From Epiperipatus broadwayi (lineage: Eukaryota; Onychophora; Udeonychophora; Euonychophora; Peripatidae), in the NCBI GenBank assembly GCA_028023455.1, contig JAQFVV010012394.1, forward strand, positions 27,227,053 to 27,291,052: a stretch of 64,000 bases of DNA. Direction: 5' to 3'. The position numbers and the translations under genes were made by a program. The notes under the pieces were generated by a model. It saw only the letters and a list, made by a program, of their open reading frames with translations. It was not told the origin of the DNA and did not search any database. Shown piece after piece: positions 1 to 10,132 of the stretch. Within the stretch, counting starts at the first letter, position 1. The number at the start of each line of letters is the position of its first letter.

Positions 1-1260
1 AATCATGATTTTGTTTAGTTTTTTTACATTCTTTCCATAAATTGTTTTTTTCTTTTATTAATTTCAATATTTTTTTATTTATCCAATTAATAAGGAACTT
101 TATATTATTTTTTTTTAAAATCACAATGAATTCTTGTGATTTATTGCATACATTTTTTAAAATTTCGACAAACTTCTCATATATAGTATTAATGCACTAA
201 TCATCACATGATCACCATTTTCATATTGCTTGCTCATAACTTATTAAAACAGGCAAAACTCTCCATACAGTAGTGCCACTCAGTGCAAGCCAGAGAACAT
301 TGGATGAGTAGGCACTCGATAGGGATTTTTTGCACAAGTCTTCTGGCATCCATTGATTACTCTGGCTTGCACTCAGTGGCATTACTGTATGGAGAGTTTT
401 GCCTGTTTTACATAGTGTTAATGCCATTAATTTTTTTTGACTTCATTCCACTCAGTTTCTTGTAAAAAATTTCTAACTTGTTTATTGTTATATAATATCA
501 ATTTATTTTTCACTAGTTCTGATATTCTATTATGTTGTATTTTGTTTGTAATAGATATAAATGTAAAATAATGACTAGCAATCTTTTCTTTAATAAAAGC
601 AGTTAAAATACTATTTTTCATTAGGCTTGTATTAATATGATCAATATTTGAAGAAACTATTTTATTCATTATAATTTCATTTCGTGTGTATGTTTTAACA
701 TGACAAAGTACCCCGTAAGTAGCGAATGCATCTCTATAATCTTTTAGAATTTTTACATATATCAATATTCATATCATCTATTAGTATTATTTCATTGTTA
801 GTTAGTTTAAAACATTTTAATCGTGATTTTATTTCACCTATAATATATTATTATTATTATTATCTGGTGGTCTGTATATTACTAATAACATAACTTTATT
901 GCTATTTAATTCAAAAGTTATATGAATTGGTTCAAAGCTGCTAAAATAGACTTCCAGTTTTCAACACAAAATATTTTCTCTAATAAAAATCAATATACTT
1001 CCACCTTTTCTATGATTTCTACAATATGCAATTTTTTTTATAATTTGTAATATTATAAAGATTAACCTCTTCATTCTGTTAATATTAGAAAATCATTCAT
1101 GTTAATATAAGAGTATGTAGCTGCTATTATTTCATCCCAATTTTTTCTTATACTTCTAAGATTAACATGAAATATATTATAAATATTTAATGTCTACTTC
1201 CCAATCTTCAAATGTATTAAATTTTTTTACATAAGTATCTTCAATGTTTTTCAATACTAC
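1..1260 (-). pseudogene. LINE ORF2 endonuclease and linker region, decayed
   Basis: This is a remnant of a CR1/L2-like non-LTR retrotransposon ORF2, read on the minus strand. From about 1160 down to 860 the frames recall the start of an apurinic-type endonuclease: a RSIRKNWDEI-like segment, an FLILTE segment, then a KVEVY/ILIFIREN-like segment. An open stretch at 427-765 continues with YRDAFATYGVLC, then SNIDHINTSLM and IASHYFTF, matching the endonuclease order of (GD)xNID, TR, IDHI and S/DHY motifs. Below 200 the frame gives a lysine-rich linker typical of the run-up to the reverse transcriptase. Stops and frameshifts are frequent, so it is dead. The insertion at 196-411 interrupts it. The reverse transcriptase would lie to the left, outside the window. 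Its ORF1 is the adjoining segment beyond 1260, split by a Merlin element. Family assignment is inferred from motifs only. Confidence 0.7.
196..411. mobile_element. Short palindromic insertion of the retrozyme-like repeat family
   Basis: Two arms of about 50 bp (248-297 and 359-408) are near-perfect inverted copies. Both carry the sequence reading CTCCATACAGTAGTGCCACT on one strand. The middle (298-358) contains the family's attggatgagtaggcactcgatagggatttt segment. A 13-bp direct repeat with one mismatch (atagtRttaatgc, 183-195 and 412-424) flanks the unit and looks like a target-site duplication. The hammerhead part of the family is deleted here. The insertion sits inside the decayed LINE ORF2, so it is younger than that LINE copy. 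Confidence 0.75.
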
Positions 1261-1457
1261 AAGCTTATCCATTTTGTATTTACTCACAAAATATTAATAA
1301 TGTCATTTTCATTCTCTATATAATTTTTTCTCTCCATTATTATTTTGCATAAAAATTTCCATTTTTAATCCATATATATGTATAATTTTTTTGTTTTGCT
1401 ACATTTTGTCTTCCATAATAATTTTATATTTATTTTTGTTAAAGCTTCATTAATATA
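1261..1457 (-). pseudogene. LINE ORF1, C-terminal part (distal half of a split ORF)
   Basis: Read on the minus strand, this gives INEALTKINIKLLWKTK followed by a KLYIYM(x)KWKFLCK-like segment and an I-N-DI ending. This is the pattern seen at the C-terminal end of many CR1/L2-type ORF1 proteins (INE-LT, then a short W-x-x-G-x-(I/V)-x-(V/C)-(R/K) segment). The other half of the same reading frame lies at 5672-6540, on the far side of the Merlin insertion. If the Merlin and one copy of its 8-bp target duplication are ignored, the frame continues directly across the junction. Confidence 0.7.
1450..1457. repeat. Left target-site duplication of the Merlin at 1458-5663
   Basis: TTAATATA occurs immediately outside both ends of the element (1450-1457 and 5664-5671), a perfect 8-bp duplication. 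Eight to nine base pairs is the known target duplication size of the Merlin superfamily. Confidence 0.9.
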
Positions 1458-1799
1458 GGTAGTCACGTATTTACCTTGCTATGACGTCATTTGCCTGAAG
1501 GCATACTACTCTAACCACCCGATTTTTAAGATAACGTCACCTAGTGATTTGCCGACACATGTAATCGCAAAAATTTTGTGGCATATCACGTGGTGACGTT
1601 ACGTCAAAGATCGGTAGATTAGAATAGTATGCCCTCAGGGCAATGTCGTCATAGAAACGAAGAGCTGGGTGAAGGCACGTGGTACAGGTTCATGAGGTCA
1701 AAACGGAGAAACAAACACGTGGTACAGAGTAATGCCGGCGGCGTCCATCCTGAAAAAAAAAAAATGGTAAAATTAATAAATAGGACACAAAATAGAGTG

Positions 1800-2740
1800 A
1801 TATGCGGCAAAAAAAGATTAAAAATAATATATACATCATGAATAATTAACTAAAATGGAAAATATAAAAGTAAGATAAAACACTACAAATAATAAGTAAA
1901 AAAAAAAAAAAAATTAATAAAAGGAAAAGGTATGCAAAAAGATTAAAAATAATATATACACATGAATAATTAACTAAAAGGCGAAAATATGAAAATGTAA
2001 GATAAAAACACAAAATAATAAGTAAAAACCACAAATAGAAAAAAAAATAAAAAAGGAAAAAAAGTGTTCAAAAAAGATTAAAAATAATATATACATCATG
2101 AATAATTAACTAAAATGGCGAAAATGAAAAGTAAGATAAATCACACAAATAATAGTAAAACAAAAAAAAAATTAATAAAAGGCCAAAATGTACAAAAAAA
2201 AAATAAAAATAAATATACAAATAACAAAGGAAAAGAAAATGTAAGATAAACCTACAAATAATAAGTAAAAACAAATAAAAAAATTAATAAAGAAAAAGTG
2301 TATGCAAAAAATAAAAATAATAATACAGAATAATTAAAGAAATAAAAGTAAGAAAAAACACAAAAAAAGTAAAACCAAAAAAAAAATAAAAAAACAAAAA
2401 AAAAAAAAAAAAAAAAAAATAATACAAGGAAAAAGAAAATAAGATAAACACAAAATTAATAAGTAAAACCATAAAAAAAATAATAAAGGAAAAAGTACAA
2501 AAAAATAAAATAAATACCAGAATAATAACAAAGGAAATAGAAAAGTAAGATAAAACACAAATAATAGTAAAATAATCAAAAAATAATAAAGGAAAATAGT
2601 ACAAAAAAATTAAAAAAAAAATATATATACTATACAAAGAAAAATGAAAATAAACACACAAATAAGTAAAAAATAAAAAATAATAAAAGAAAGTGATAAA
2701 AAGATTAAATAATATATCCAAAAATATATATAAAGTCAGT
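1800..2740. repeat. A-rich tandem array, unit about 125-135 bp, inside the Merlin
   Basis: Units start near GATTAAAAATAATATATACA (1816, 1941, 2076) and continue with an AATAATTAACTAAAA segment, a GTAAGATAAA segment and a long A-run. Spacings are about 125 and 135 bp. Later units, toward 2740, become shorter and lose bases step by step, so only three or four are easily aligned. On the + strand the array is extremely A-rich and almost free of T-runs. Open frames of about 80-157 residues read on the minus strand here are phenylalanine/tyrosine-rich by-products of this composition, not genes. Confidence 0.8.
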
Positions 2741-3239
2741 GGTGCTATTGATTTCAAGAAATTAATATTAATTTAATTCGTATAAATCTATTTGCATTTT
2801 AGAAGTTAGCGCTATTATTTAATTAAAAAAAAAAATTTCAAAAATAATTTTTACTTATTTTTGAAATAAAGTCAATAATTATAAATTCTGATTTATTTCC
2901 CCAGACTGGCACAGCTATCTAGAATAATAAATTTGTTTTAAAACACTAGGTTAATTACCCTCTGAAAAATAAGGAGGGTTTCTTTATTAAAGAGATACGT
3001 AAGCATTGCGATTCTGGAAATTATCGACATATAATTTAGTATCGAAAGTATAAAATATAATAATAAAATAAAAATTGCGCATAGTAAATAAGAACTAATA
3101 ATTATTCAGAAGGTTTAATGTAGGAGAGATTACAACTAAGTTATATAAGAAAAAGGTACAATTAAAAAAGGTAAGAATTTACAGATTGATTCATAACTAA
3201 TATTAAATTACAAATGAAAGATTAAGTCATCTTAAAAGT

Positions 3240-4655
3240 ACTATATAATTTTAAAAAATATCATAAAAAACCAAATCTACAAATAAAGTCTACAATATTA
3301 ATTTTTTTTTAAAAACGTATCTTAAAGTAGGTCTGAATTAATAATCTCAAGTATTCAAATAATAATTTTGCTCTTAAAAAAGCCTATCATAAAGTGAAAC
3401 AAGTCTCAAATATTAATTTTCTTTTAAAATATCTTAAAGTGAGAGTCCTAATTAATAATTCTCAAGTATTCAAATAATAATTTTGTCGTCTAAAGCCTAT
3501 CAAAAGTGAAACTCAAGTCTACAAATATTAATTTTCTTTTTTAAAAAAGTATCTTAAAGTGGAGTCCTGAATTAATAATCTGCAAGTATTCAAATAATAA
3601 TTTTGTCGTCTTAAAAAGCCTATAAAAGTGAAAACTGCAAGTCTACAAATATTAATTTTCTTTTTTAAAAAATATCTTAAAGTGAGAGTCCTGAATTAAT
3701 AATTCTGCAAGTATTCAAATAATAATTTTGTCGTCTTAAAAAAGCCTATCATAAAGTGAAAACTCAAGTCTACAAATATTAATTTTCTTTTTTAAAAAAG
3801 TATCTTAAAGTGAGAGTCCTGAATTAATAATTCTGCAAGTATTCAAATAATAATTTTGTCGTCTTAAAAAGCCTATCATAAAGTGAAAACTGCAAGTCTA
3901 CAAATATTAATTTTCTTTTTTAAAAAAATATCTTAAAGTGGAGTCCTGAATTAATAATTCTGCAAGTATTCAAATAATAATTTTGTCGTCTTAAAAAAGC
4001 CTATCATAAAGTGAAAACTGCAAGTCTACAAATATTAATTTTCTTTTTTAAAAAAGTATCTTAAAGTGAGAGTCTGAATTAATAATTCTGCAAGTATTCA
4101 AATAATAATTTTGTCGTCTTAAAAAAGCCTATCATAAAGTGAAAACTGCAAGTCTACAAATATTAATTTTCTTTTTTAAAAAATATCTTAAAGTGAGAGT
4201 CCTGAATTAATAATTCTGCAAGTATTCAAATAATAATTTTGTCGTTTAAAAAAGCCTATATAAAGTGAAAACTGCAAGTCTACAAATATTAATTTTCTTT
4301 TTTAAAAAAGTATCTTAAAGTGAGAGTCCTGAATTAATAATTCTGCAAATATTAAATAATAATTTTGTGTCTTAAAAAGCCTATCATAAAGTGAAAACTG
4401 CAAGTCTACAAATATTAATTTTCTTTTTTAAAAAACGTATCTTAAAGTGGAGTCTGAATTAATAATTCTGCAAGTATTCAAATAATAATTTTGTCGTCTT
4501 AAAAAGCCTATATAAAGTGAAAACTGCAAGTCTACAAATATTAATTTTCTTTTTAAAAAAACCTATCTTAAAGTGAGTCCTGAATTAATAATTCTGCAAG
4601 TATTCAAATAATAATTTTGTCGTCTTAAAAAAACCTACCATAAAGTGAAAACTGC
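3240..4655. repeat. Dimeric satellite-like tandem array, unit about 127 bp, inside the Merlin
   Basis: About eleven units follow one another. The segment GTATTCAAATAATAATTTTG recurs at 3711, 3839, 3966 and 4094, giving 127-128 bp spacing. Each unit is itself two related halves of about 60 bp. One half reads gtattcaaataataatttt then cctatcataaagtgaaaactgc; the other reads gtctacaaatattaatttt then gtatcttaaagtgagagtcctg. Units in the middle (3650-4250) are nearly identical, while the left end (3240-3600) has small deletions. No open frame runs through it. Confidence 0.9.
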
Positions 4656-4662
4656 GAGTCTA

Positions 4663-5270
4663 CTACTGTAATTTATAAGGAAAATAAAAGATGAATATCA
4701 CAACAAAATGCATACTTACCCAAATAACGATACTCGGTGGACTGAGCTGCTTATATGTTGTAGAATTGCACCAAAATGACCATCTTTGTAGGTACGCTCC
4801 ACATAGAGTTTCGTCTATTTCCACAATTGTGTTAGGGCCTCCGATTTTCCGCCTTTCATTATGTAACATGTAAATTACTTACAATTGTTGAGAAAGTAAT
4901 GATTTCTTTTTTAAAAATGGTAAAAAAATTGCTGAACTATTAAAACACTGAAAATGAACGTTCTGGAGCCTTCAAACCACGTGCCTTTTCTTATGGGAGT
5001 TTTTTTTCAGAAAATCCGGAAAATTAATAAAATATAAAATACATCCACTTAATATCATAGAAGAAATAACATATAAATTACTTACAATTGTTGAGAAAGT
5101 AATGATTTTTTTTAAAAATGGTAAAAATTGCTGAACTATTAAAACACTGAAAATGAACGAAGGATATTCTGGAGCCTTCAAACCAGTGCCTTTTCTTATG
5201 GGATTTTTTTTCAGAAAATCCGGGAAATTAATAAAATATAAAATACATCCACTTAATATCATAGAAGAAA
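4663..5270 (-). pseudogene. Merlin (ISXO2-like) transposase fragments
   Basis: Minus-strand frames hold two hallmark segments of Merlin transposases. The upstream piece (about 4970-5010, repeated about 204 bp to the right) reads IRKGTWFEGS or IRKGTGLKAPE depending on a one-base difference; this matches the SIRKGTWFEGS-type segment that follows the zinc ribbon. The downstream piece (4663-4869) reads RRKIGGPNTIVEIDETLCG, which contains the first catalytic Asp of the ISXO2-like DDE domain. Both pieces are followed on the minus strand by GTAAGT, as expected if the gene had introns. The later catalytic residues are not visible, and the tandem arrays occupy the place where they would be. Identification as Merlin is firm; function is lost. 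Confidence 0.85.
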
Positions 5271-5290
5271 TAACATGTAAATTACTTACA
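4868..5290. repeat. 204-bp tandem duplication of a transposase segment
   Basis: Two full units and the start of a third begin with TAAATTACTTACAATTGTTG at 4871, 5074 and 5278. The units differ by a few small insertions or deletions. Each includes the transposase segment with the KGT...GLKAPE/EGS motif and its presumed splice donor. The spacing of 204 is a multiple of three, so an open frame (4972-5262, minus) runs through and repeats its own sequence (ILYFINFPDFLKKN appears twice). Confidence 0.9.
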
Positions 5291-5663
5291 ATTGTTGAGG
5301 AAGTAATGATTTATTAAAAAAGTTTTCTGAAATCACTGAAAATTAAAGCTCTGAAAATGGTATGCAAAAAAACGCTGCTGCACTCAATAAAACGATGCAA
5401 CAAATAGGAAAAAATACACTTTTAAATCTCGCGGGTCAAGACAAAAAAAAAATCTCGTAAATTCGGATAATTACAGCGGTATGCCTTCAGGCTTATGACG
5501 TAATAGTAATGTAACAAAAAATAAAATTTCTAGAATTAGTCATGTCAGTGTCTTCGTTGCCATGACAACGTTGATGTGTTCTTCCGACGACGCAAATATT
5601 GGATAATTACAGTGGTGAGCCTTCAGGCGAAATACGTCATTGCAAGGTAAATACTTGATTACC

Positions 5664-6540
5664 TTAATATATATTCTTTTATCTCCTTTATCTTGTGTAA
5701 CCAAGGCATTGAAAATGTCTTTATTTTTTAAAATAATCTTTTTTTAAATTTAACCATTCTTTAGCATAATCAACATCTTTAAATTCAATTTTTAAGGAAG
5801 AATCTCTCCGTAAATTTAGCTTTTACTCTCTGTATATATTAGTTATATGTCCTTTATCAAAATCCTTCATGTCCAATTTATTCTTAAGCAAATTAAATAT
5901 ATTGGACATATCTTCATTCTCTATAGAGATTAAACCAATAGAGAAGATTAATTTTAATTAATCTTGCTTATTTTAATTGTTTTCAAGCCTTTAAAGTCTA
6001 TCTTTAATTTTATTATTTTCTTCAATTCGCACTCTTGTATCTTATTTATTTCTGTATTTTCTTTTTCATGAATTATCAATTTTTTAGTTCTTTCATCATA
6101 CTTTTATCAGATAAAAATTCTATTGATTTTTTTAATTGGTCAAAATGACTTTTTATGTCATTAATCAAATTAACTTTTGTTCCATTCTTCTTTTTTTTTT
6201 TTTAATTTCAATCTTGGAGCCCTTTTGTTTCTTGCATTCTTGACATTTCCAGGATTTTTTTTATTGGTATTGCTCATTTCTGTAAATAAATCCTTTCAAT
6301 CTTGAATAATGGAAATGAAAAGAATCTTAACAAAAACCATTATATGATGCAAAATCCCCTTCTTCTCCAAAAGGTAAATAACAAGTGTTACAGTTAGTCA
6401 TATTACAAAGAAATAAAAACTCACTATATTTTTTAATACTAGTATTAAATGTATCCAAATTAATGTCACAAAAGTTGACATTATAATTTTTGCAAAAGTT
6501 GCAGGATTTTGTAAAATTGAAAGAAGTGATGATCAAGAGT
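5664..6540 (-). pseudogene. LINE ORF1, N-terminal part (zinc finger and lysine-rich region)
   Basis: Read on the minus strand from about 6540, this begins with a cysteine-rich open stretch (6327-6536) with SCNFCKNYNV, a second C-D-I-N pair and FLCNMTNCNTCYLPFGEEG. The pattern resembles the PHD-like zinc finger at the start of CR1/L2-type ORF1 proteins. A long lysine- and asparagine-rich, coiled-coil-like region with several stops follows down to 5672. It ends in VTQDKGDKRIYIN at the Merlin boundary and continues at 1457. The first 8 bp (5664-5671) is the right copy of the Merlin target duplication. This is the same LINE copy as 1-1457. Confidence 0.7.
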
Positions 6541-6559
6541 TACTGGAATCTCATTTTCT

Positions 6560-7110
6560 GCTATTAACAAATGAAGGGCTGGTAGAAATAGATTAAATGA
6601 AAGCTGATGAACTATAAACTGAAGACAGTGATTGAGCTTAGAAAAATATGCTATTAATTTTCAAAAAGAATATGACTCATTAAACATCAATCAATCATTT
6701 TGTAATAGACTAAAAGCTAGCCCCAGCCCATCTATTTAGGAGTAACCTCAGATCATAGCCTGACTTATTTTCCTCATTTAACTAAGATTAGATCAAGATT
6801 AATTTCAACAAATAGCTTTGGATAATTGATTCTTATATTTGGGATGTGACACAAGTACTGTAAGGATAGCATTTGTAGCGCTAGAATATTCTGTTGGTAA
6901 ATACAATGTCCCTTTTGGACAAAACGTTTTTAGACTTGAATATTCAAATATTCCCATGAGAAATATCACTGACATACTCAAATCTGCATCTTCGCAGTGG
7001 CTTTCTCTTTCTTCACTTATATTCTTCTGCCATATATCGTAAGTGTTGTGTTTTCACCGAAAATATATGAGAAGTGAAACAAATTGGACTTGCCAATAAC
7101 CCAACATAGT
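6560..7110 (+). pseudogene. LINE reverse transcriptase C-terminal fragment
   Basis: A + strand remnant of a non-LTR retrotransposon, unrelated in orientation to the LINE on its left. Around 6735-6800 the frames give YLGVTSDHSLTYFPHLTKIRS, the segment after the catalytic palm. An open stretch at 6839-7042 then gives GCDTSTVRIAFVALEYSVGKYNVPF, matching the WGCxxxTLRxxxLALVYSxAEYCxPVW pattern of the reverse transcriptase C-terminal region. Frameshifts separate the pieces. No catalytic F/YADD motif is seen, so this is a truncated, dead copy. Confidence 0.7.
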
Positions 7111-9497
7111 TTGCTCACCAGCTGTGTCTCAAATTAAGATAGCCCTTTTGGAAACTATAAAAATGGAATTTTTATGAAATTTCAAACTAATCTTTTCTAA
7201 GTGCAATAGTAAAGCCAGCTGAGTTTGATTTTCATAGACATTATTGGAGCCTGCTATAAAAAAAAAAATATAGCACAAAAATAGAAATCTTTAAAAGTTC
7301 CAAACAAATTTCTTTTTCTACATCCAACAATAATTTGAACAAGATTTGATCTTCCCAGACATCGCAGTTTCATCACAAGATTCAGGATAACCCACAGTCA
7401 TTATTTTCATCTATTTCATAAATGGAATTTTAACAACCACTGAGCTAATGGACAAACACAAAACATAAACTGCATAGTTAGCGATTGTTGAATTTATCAC
7501 TACAGTGGCAGAATTAAAGGTGCATTAATAAAGCTACTGTTAAAATTATCTCTTGGCTGGAAGCACTACAGGTTCATTTATAATAAATAAATGAACTCAG
7601 ATTCTGAGCAGTAATCTAAAACTAATAAGTTTGAATATGAAATAATCATGTTCACATGCTATTTCAAAAAATATTGGCAAAATCCCCAGATAATTTGTTT
7701 TTTTTAAAAAAAAAAAAAAGAAGAAAAAAAACAGGAATGTGAATCTCATTAAGTCTTGATTTTATGTTTGGTTTGTACAGTTCAATATTTTACCATAGAT
7801 GTTTTTTTTAATGATTTATAACATGTTTGTTCATGTCTTGACTATTTTGCTTTTATTCAATTAATATATTTAACTACAATATTGATGATATAATATGTTT
7901 TTATATCAACATATAAAACTAAATATTGGAGGTTTTATTGTATCCAGAATCCAATTAACCTTTATTAACTTTATATTCTATGAGATTTATCATTCTTTTT
8001 TCATTCTCATTTTTAAAGAAAGATTTCTCAAATCAGTCAAATGTGAACAATAAAGATCCTCACAACTAGTAATGTTGTTTTAAATAAAATGTTACTATAA
8101 AGTACAAATAGCCATTAATATGCAAAAAAACATAACTGATTCTAATTTATAATAAAAAAAGATATATAAATGTGTGTGGTATATATATTATTGAGAGTCT
8201 CATGACATATAACAGTGTGTGTCTGCATATATTTAAAACTTAAATAGGAAAAGTAGAAATGAACATAGAATTTACACAAAAATTATTTAAAATTAGGAAT
8301 AACTGATATTGATTAAGTATTAATATTTTATTTAAATTTTTGAAAATGGAATATGAATTATTTAAAATTGAATACAAAAAACTATCTAGTACAAAGATCT
8401 ATTTGATTTATATCTGATTTTGACAAAAATTAATAAAAAATATAAGTTAAAAACAACAATGGTAATTTAGTTATTTTGTTTTTATTAATCAAGAAAGGAA
8501 ATGCAGTTAATCCTACTTATACATTTTATATTGTCTAATATATATAGTGGTATCAGTTTAACTGATAAATATTAGTTTTCTTAGAAAGTCAGCTTCATGG
8601 GAGAACAGTTGCTGCTCATCTCCACGTTGGTACAGTTTTGAGCTCTCAGAAAAGTAAAACAGGATATCTTTATGATTTTATGGCTAATTTATGGATTGCT
8701 TACCTGACTAAAGTTTATAAAGTTATATAGTAGTTGAACTGAATTGAGCACCATCAATATTTATTATCTATATTGACCAGAATATGTCACAATCTGTGAA
8801 TGAAATTTACCTACTAATCTTGAGATTCCAGTGCTATATTTTATTCATACTTTACTTTACATATGTATAGTAGCATAGATGAAAGAAATTATGGTCCATA
8901 TATGAGATATTTTAAAAAGCATATAAAGCACAGATGATATAAATTGGCTAGTAAGCAAAATAATATGTATTAGTATTGACTTAAATCACACACACACACC
9001 CCTTCCCAGCAACAAAAATTTATTTCTTTTTACTATTCAAAAGTATTTAATTAACCTATACCATACTAATTTGTTTTAAAAATAAACAACTTTGGAATAA
9101 TAACAATAAAAGACAAGTATTCAACAAGAAAAAAATGATTGACCAGTAAAAAAAAGCTTCCAGGAGATATATATTCTATATATTAAATTTTGTTATGTCA
9201 TTCATAGAATTAGGAATAATATAATGAAAGGTGTTTTAATGACAGACAAATATCAGTGTTTTTGACTGAGTTACTGCATTCCTATTTTATATAATTAGAT
9301 TGTGAATTAGTTTATAAGTTAAAAAATTAAAAATTAATGATTTAAATATTTTTATATAATGTGTCATATCTATGCACCTATACATTCACACATATCTAAA
9401 AATTATTCATTATTTATATATTAAAATAGATTATTTATTGGCTTTGTGTTCATTGGAATATTTTGTATTATTAAGCACACACATCTTTATGTTTATA
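7111..9497. other. AT-rich non-coding stretch
   Basis: I find no gene or classifiable element here. It contains T- and A-runs (7700-7730), a short CA repeat (8989-8998) and no open frame with family resemblance. Confidence 0.5.
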
Positions 9498-9509
9498 TAT
9501 ATGCATTAT

Positions 9510-10120
9510 GCAGAGGCCATCTTTTATCTTATTAGCTAACTATAAAGCTTTGAGTCCAAAATGAAAACACAATAATGTTTTCAATTCAAATTCATTAGCT
9601 CATACAGTCATATAGATTTGAACCCAGTTCAGCATCTATACTTTTTGGTATCTTTGGTTTTTTAATAATCACCATCATGATAATCCTATTGGGCATGATT
9701 GGTATTAAATCACTAAACATAACATGATCACTATTTTTTATGCTTACACAAACTTTACACAGACAAAACTCCATACAGTACAAGTCAGAATAATCAATGG
9801 ATGCAGGAAGGTTTGTGCATAAAATGCCTATCTAGTGCCTACTCATCCAATGTCCCCAGACTAATTTCTAGCTTGTGGCTTTTTTCATTGAGGAGCCTTG
9901 GATCTGAGAGCACTGCACCTCATTGTTGAAAGTCACAAGCTAGAAACTAGTCTAGGGATATTGGATGAGTAGGCACTAGATAGGGATTTTATGCACAAAC
10001 CCTTCTGTATCCATAAATTACCCCTGCTTACAGTGAGTGACACTACTATATGGAATATTTTGCCTCTGTGTAAACAGCTTGTGTAAGTATAAATAATGGT
10101 GATCATGTGATGTTTAGCAG
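9510..10120. mobile_element. Palindromic retrozyme-like insertion with 12-bp target duplication
   Basis: Left and right parts are inverted copies about a centre near 9905: 9770-9870 pairs with about 9935-10060 (both contain ttggatgagtaggcactaga or its complement). The outer left part (9510-9760) matches, in the same orientation, the corresponding part of the 37601-38891 insertion. TATATGCATTAT occurs just outside both ends (9498-9509 and 10121-10132), a perfect 12-bp direct repeat. Decayed hammerhead sequences are present on both sides of the centre (GAAACTAGTC at 9943-9952 on +), but the CTGANGA core box is mutated in each. Confidence 0.85.
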
Positions 10121-10132
10121 TATATGCATTAT

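Larger units (their letters stand above)
1458..5663 (-). mobile_element. Merlin-superfamily DNA transposon, 4.2 kb, decayed
   Basis: The ends are terminal inverted repeats starting GGTARTCAMGTATTTACCTT and extending about 45 bp through TGACGT and CCTGAAGG. Perfect TTAATATA direct repeats flank them. The left end also forms a large palindrome with itself (about 1458-1530 against 1595-1665). Fragments of an ISXO2-like transposase lie on the minus strand near the right end (4663-5270), with the VEIDE catalytic segment and an IRKGTWFEGS motif. Most of the interior (1800-4650) is two satellite-like tandem arrays. The element is inserted in a LINE ORF1. Two related copies occur at 40005-41359 and 62349-63421. 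The transposase has stops and no complete frame, so the copy is not autonomous. Confidence 0.9.

Noticed and set aside
2284-2757. 157-codon minus-strand open frame rich in Phe/Tyr/Leu, resembling a membrane protein
   Set aside because: It is a translation of the A-rich tandem array on the other strand. The composition alone explains it.
6603-6630. ctgatga box that could begin another hammerhead
   Set aside because: No GAAA box or pairing stems at the right spacing.
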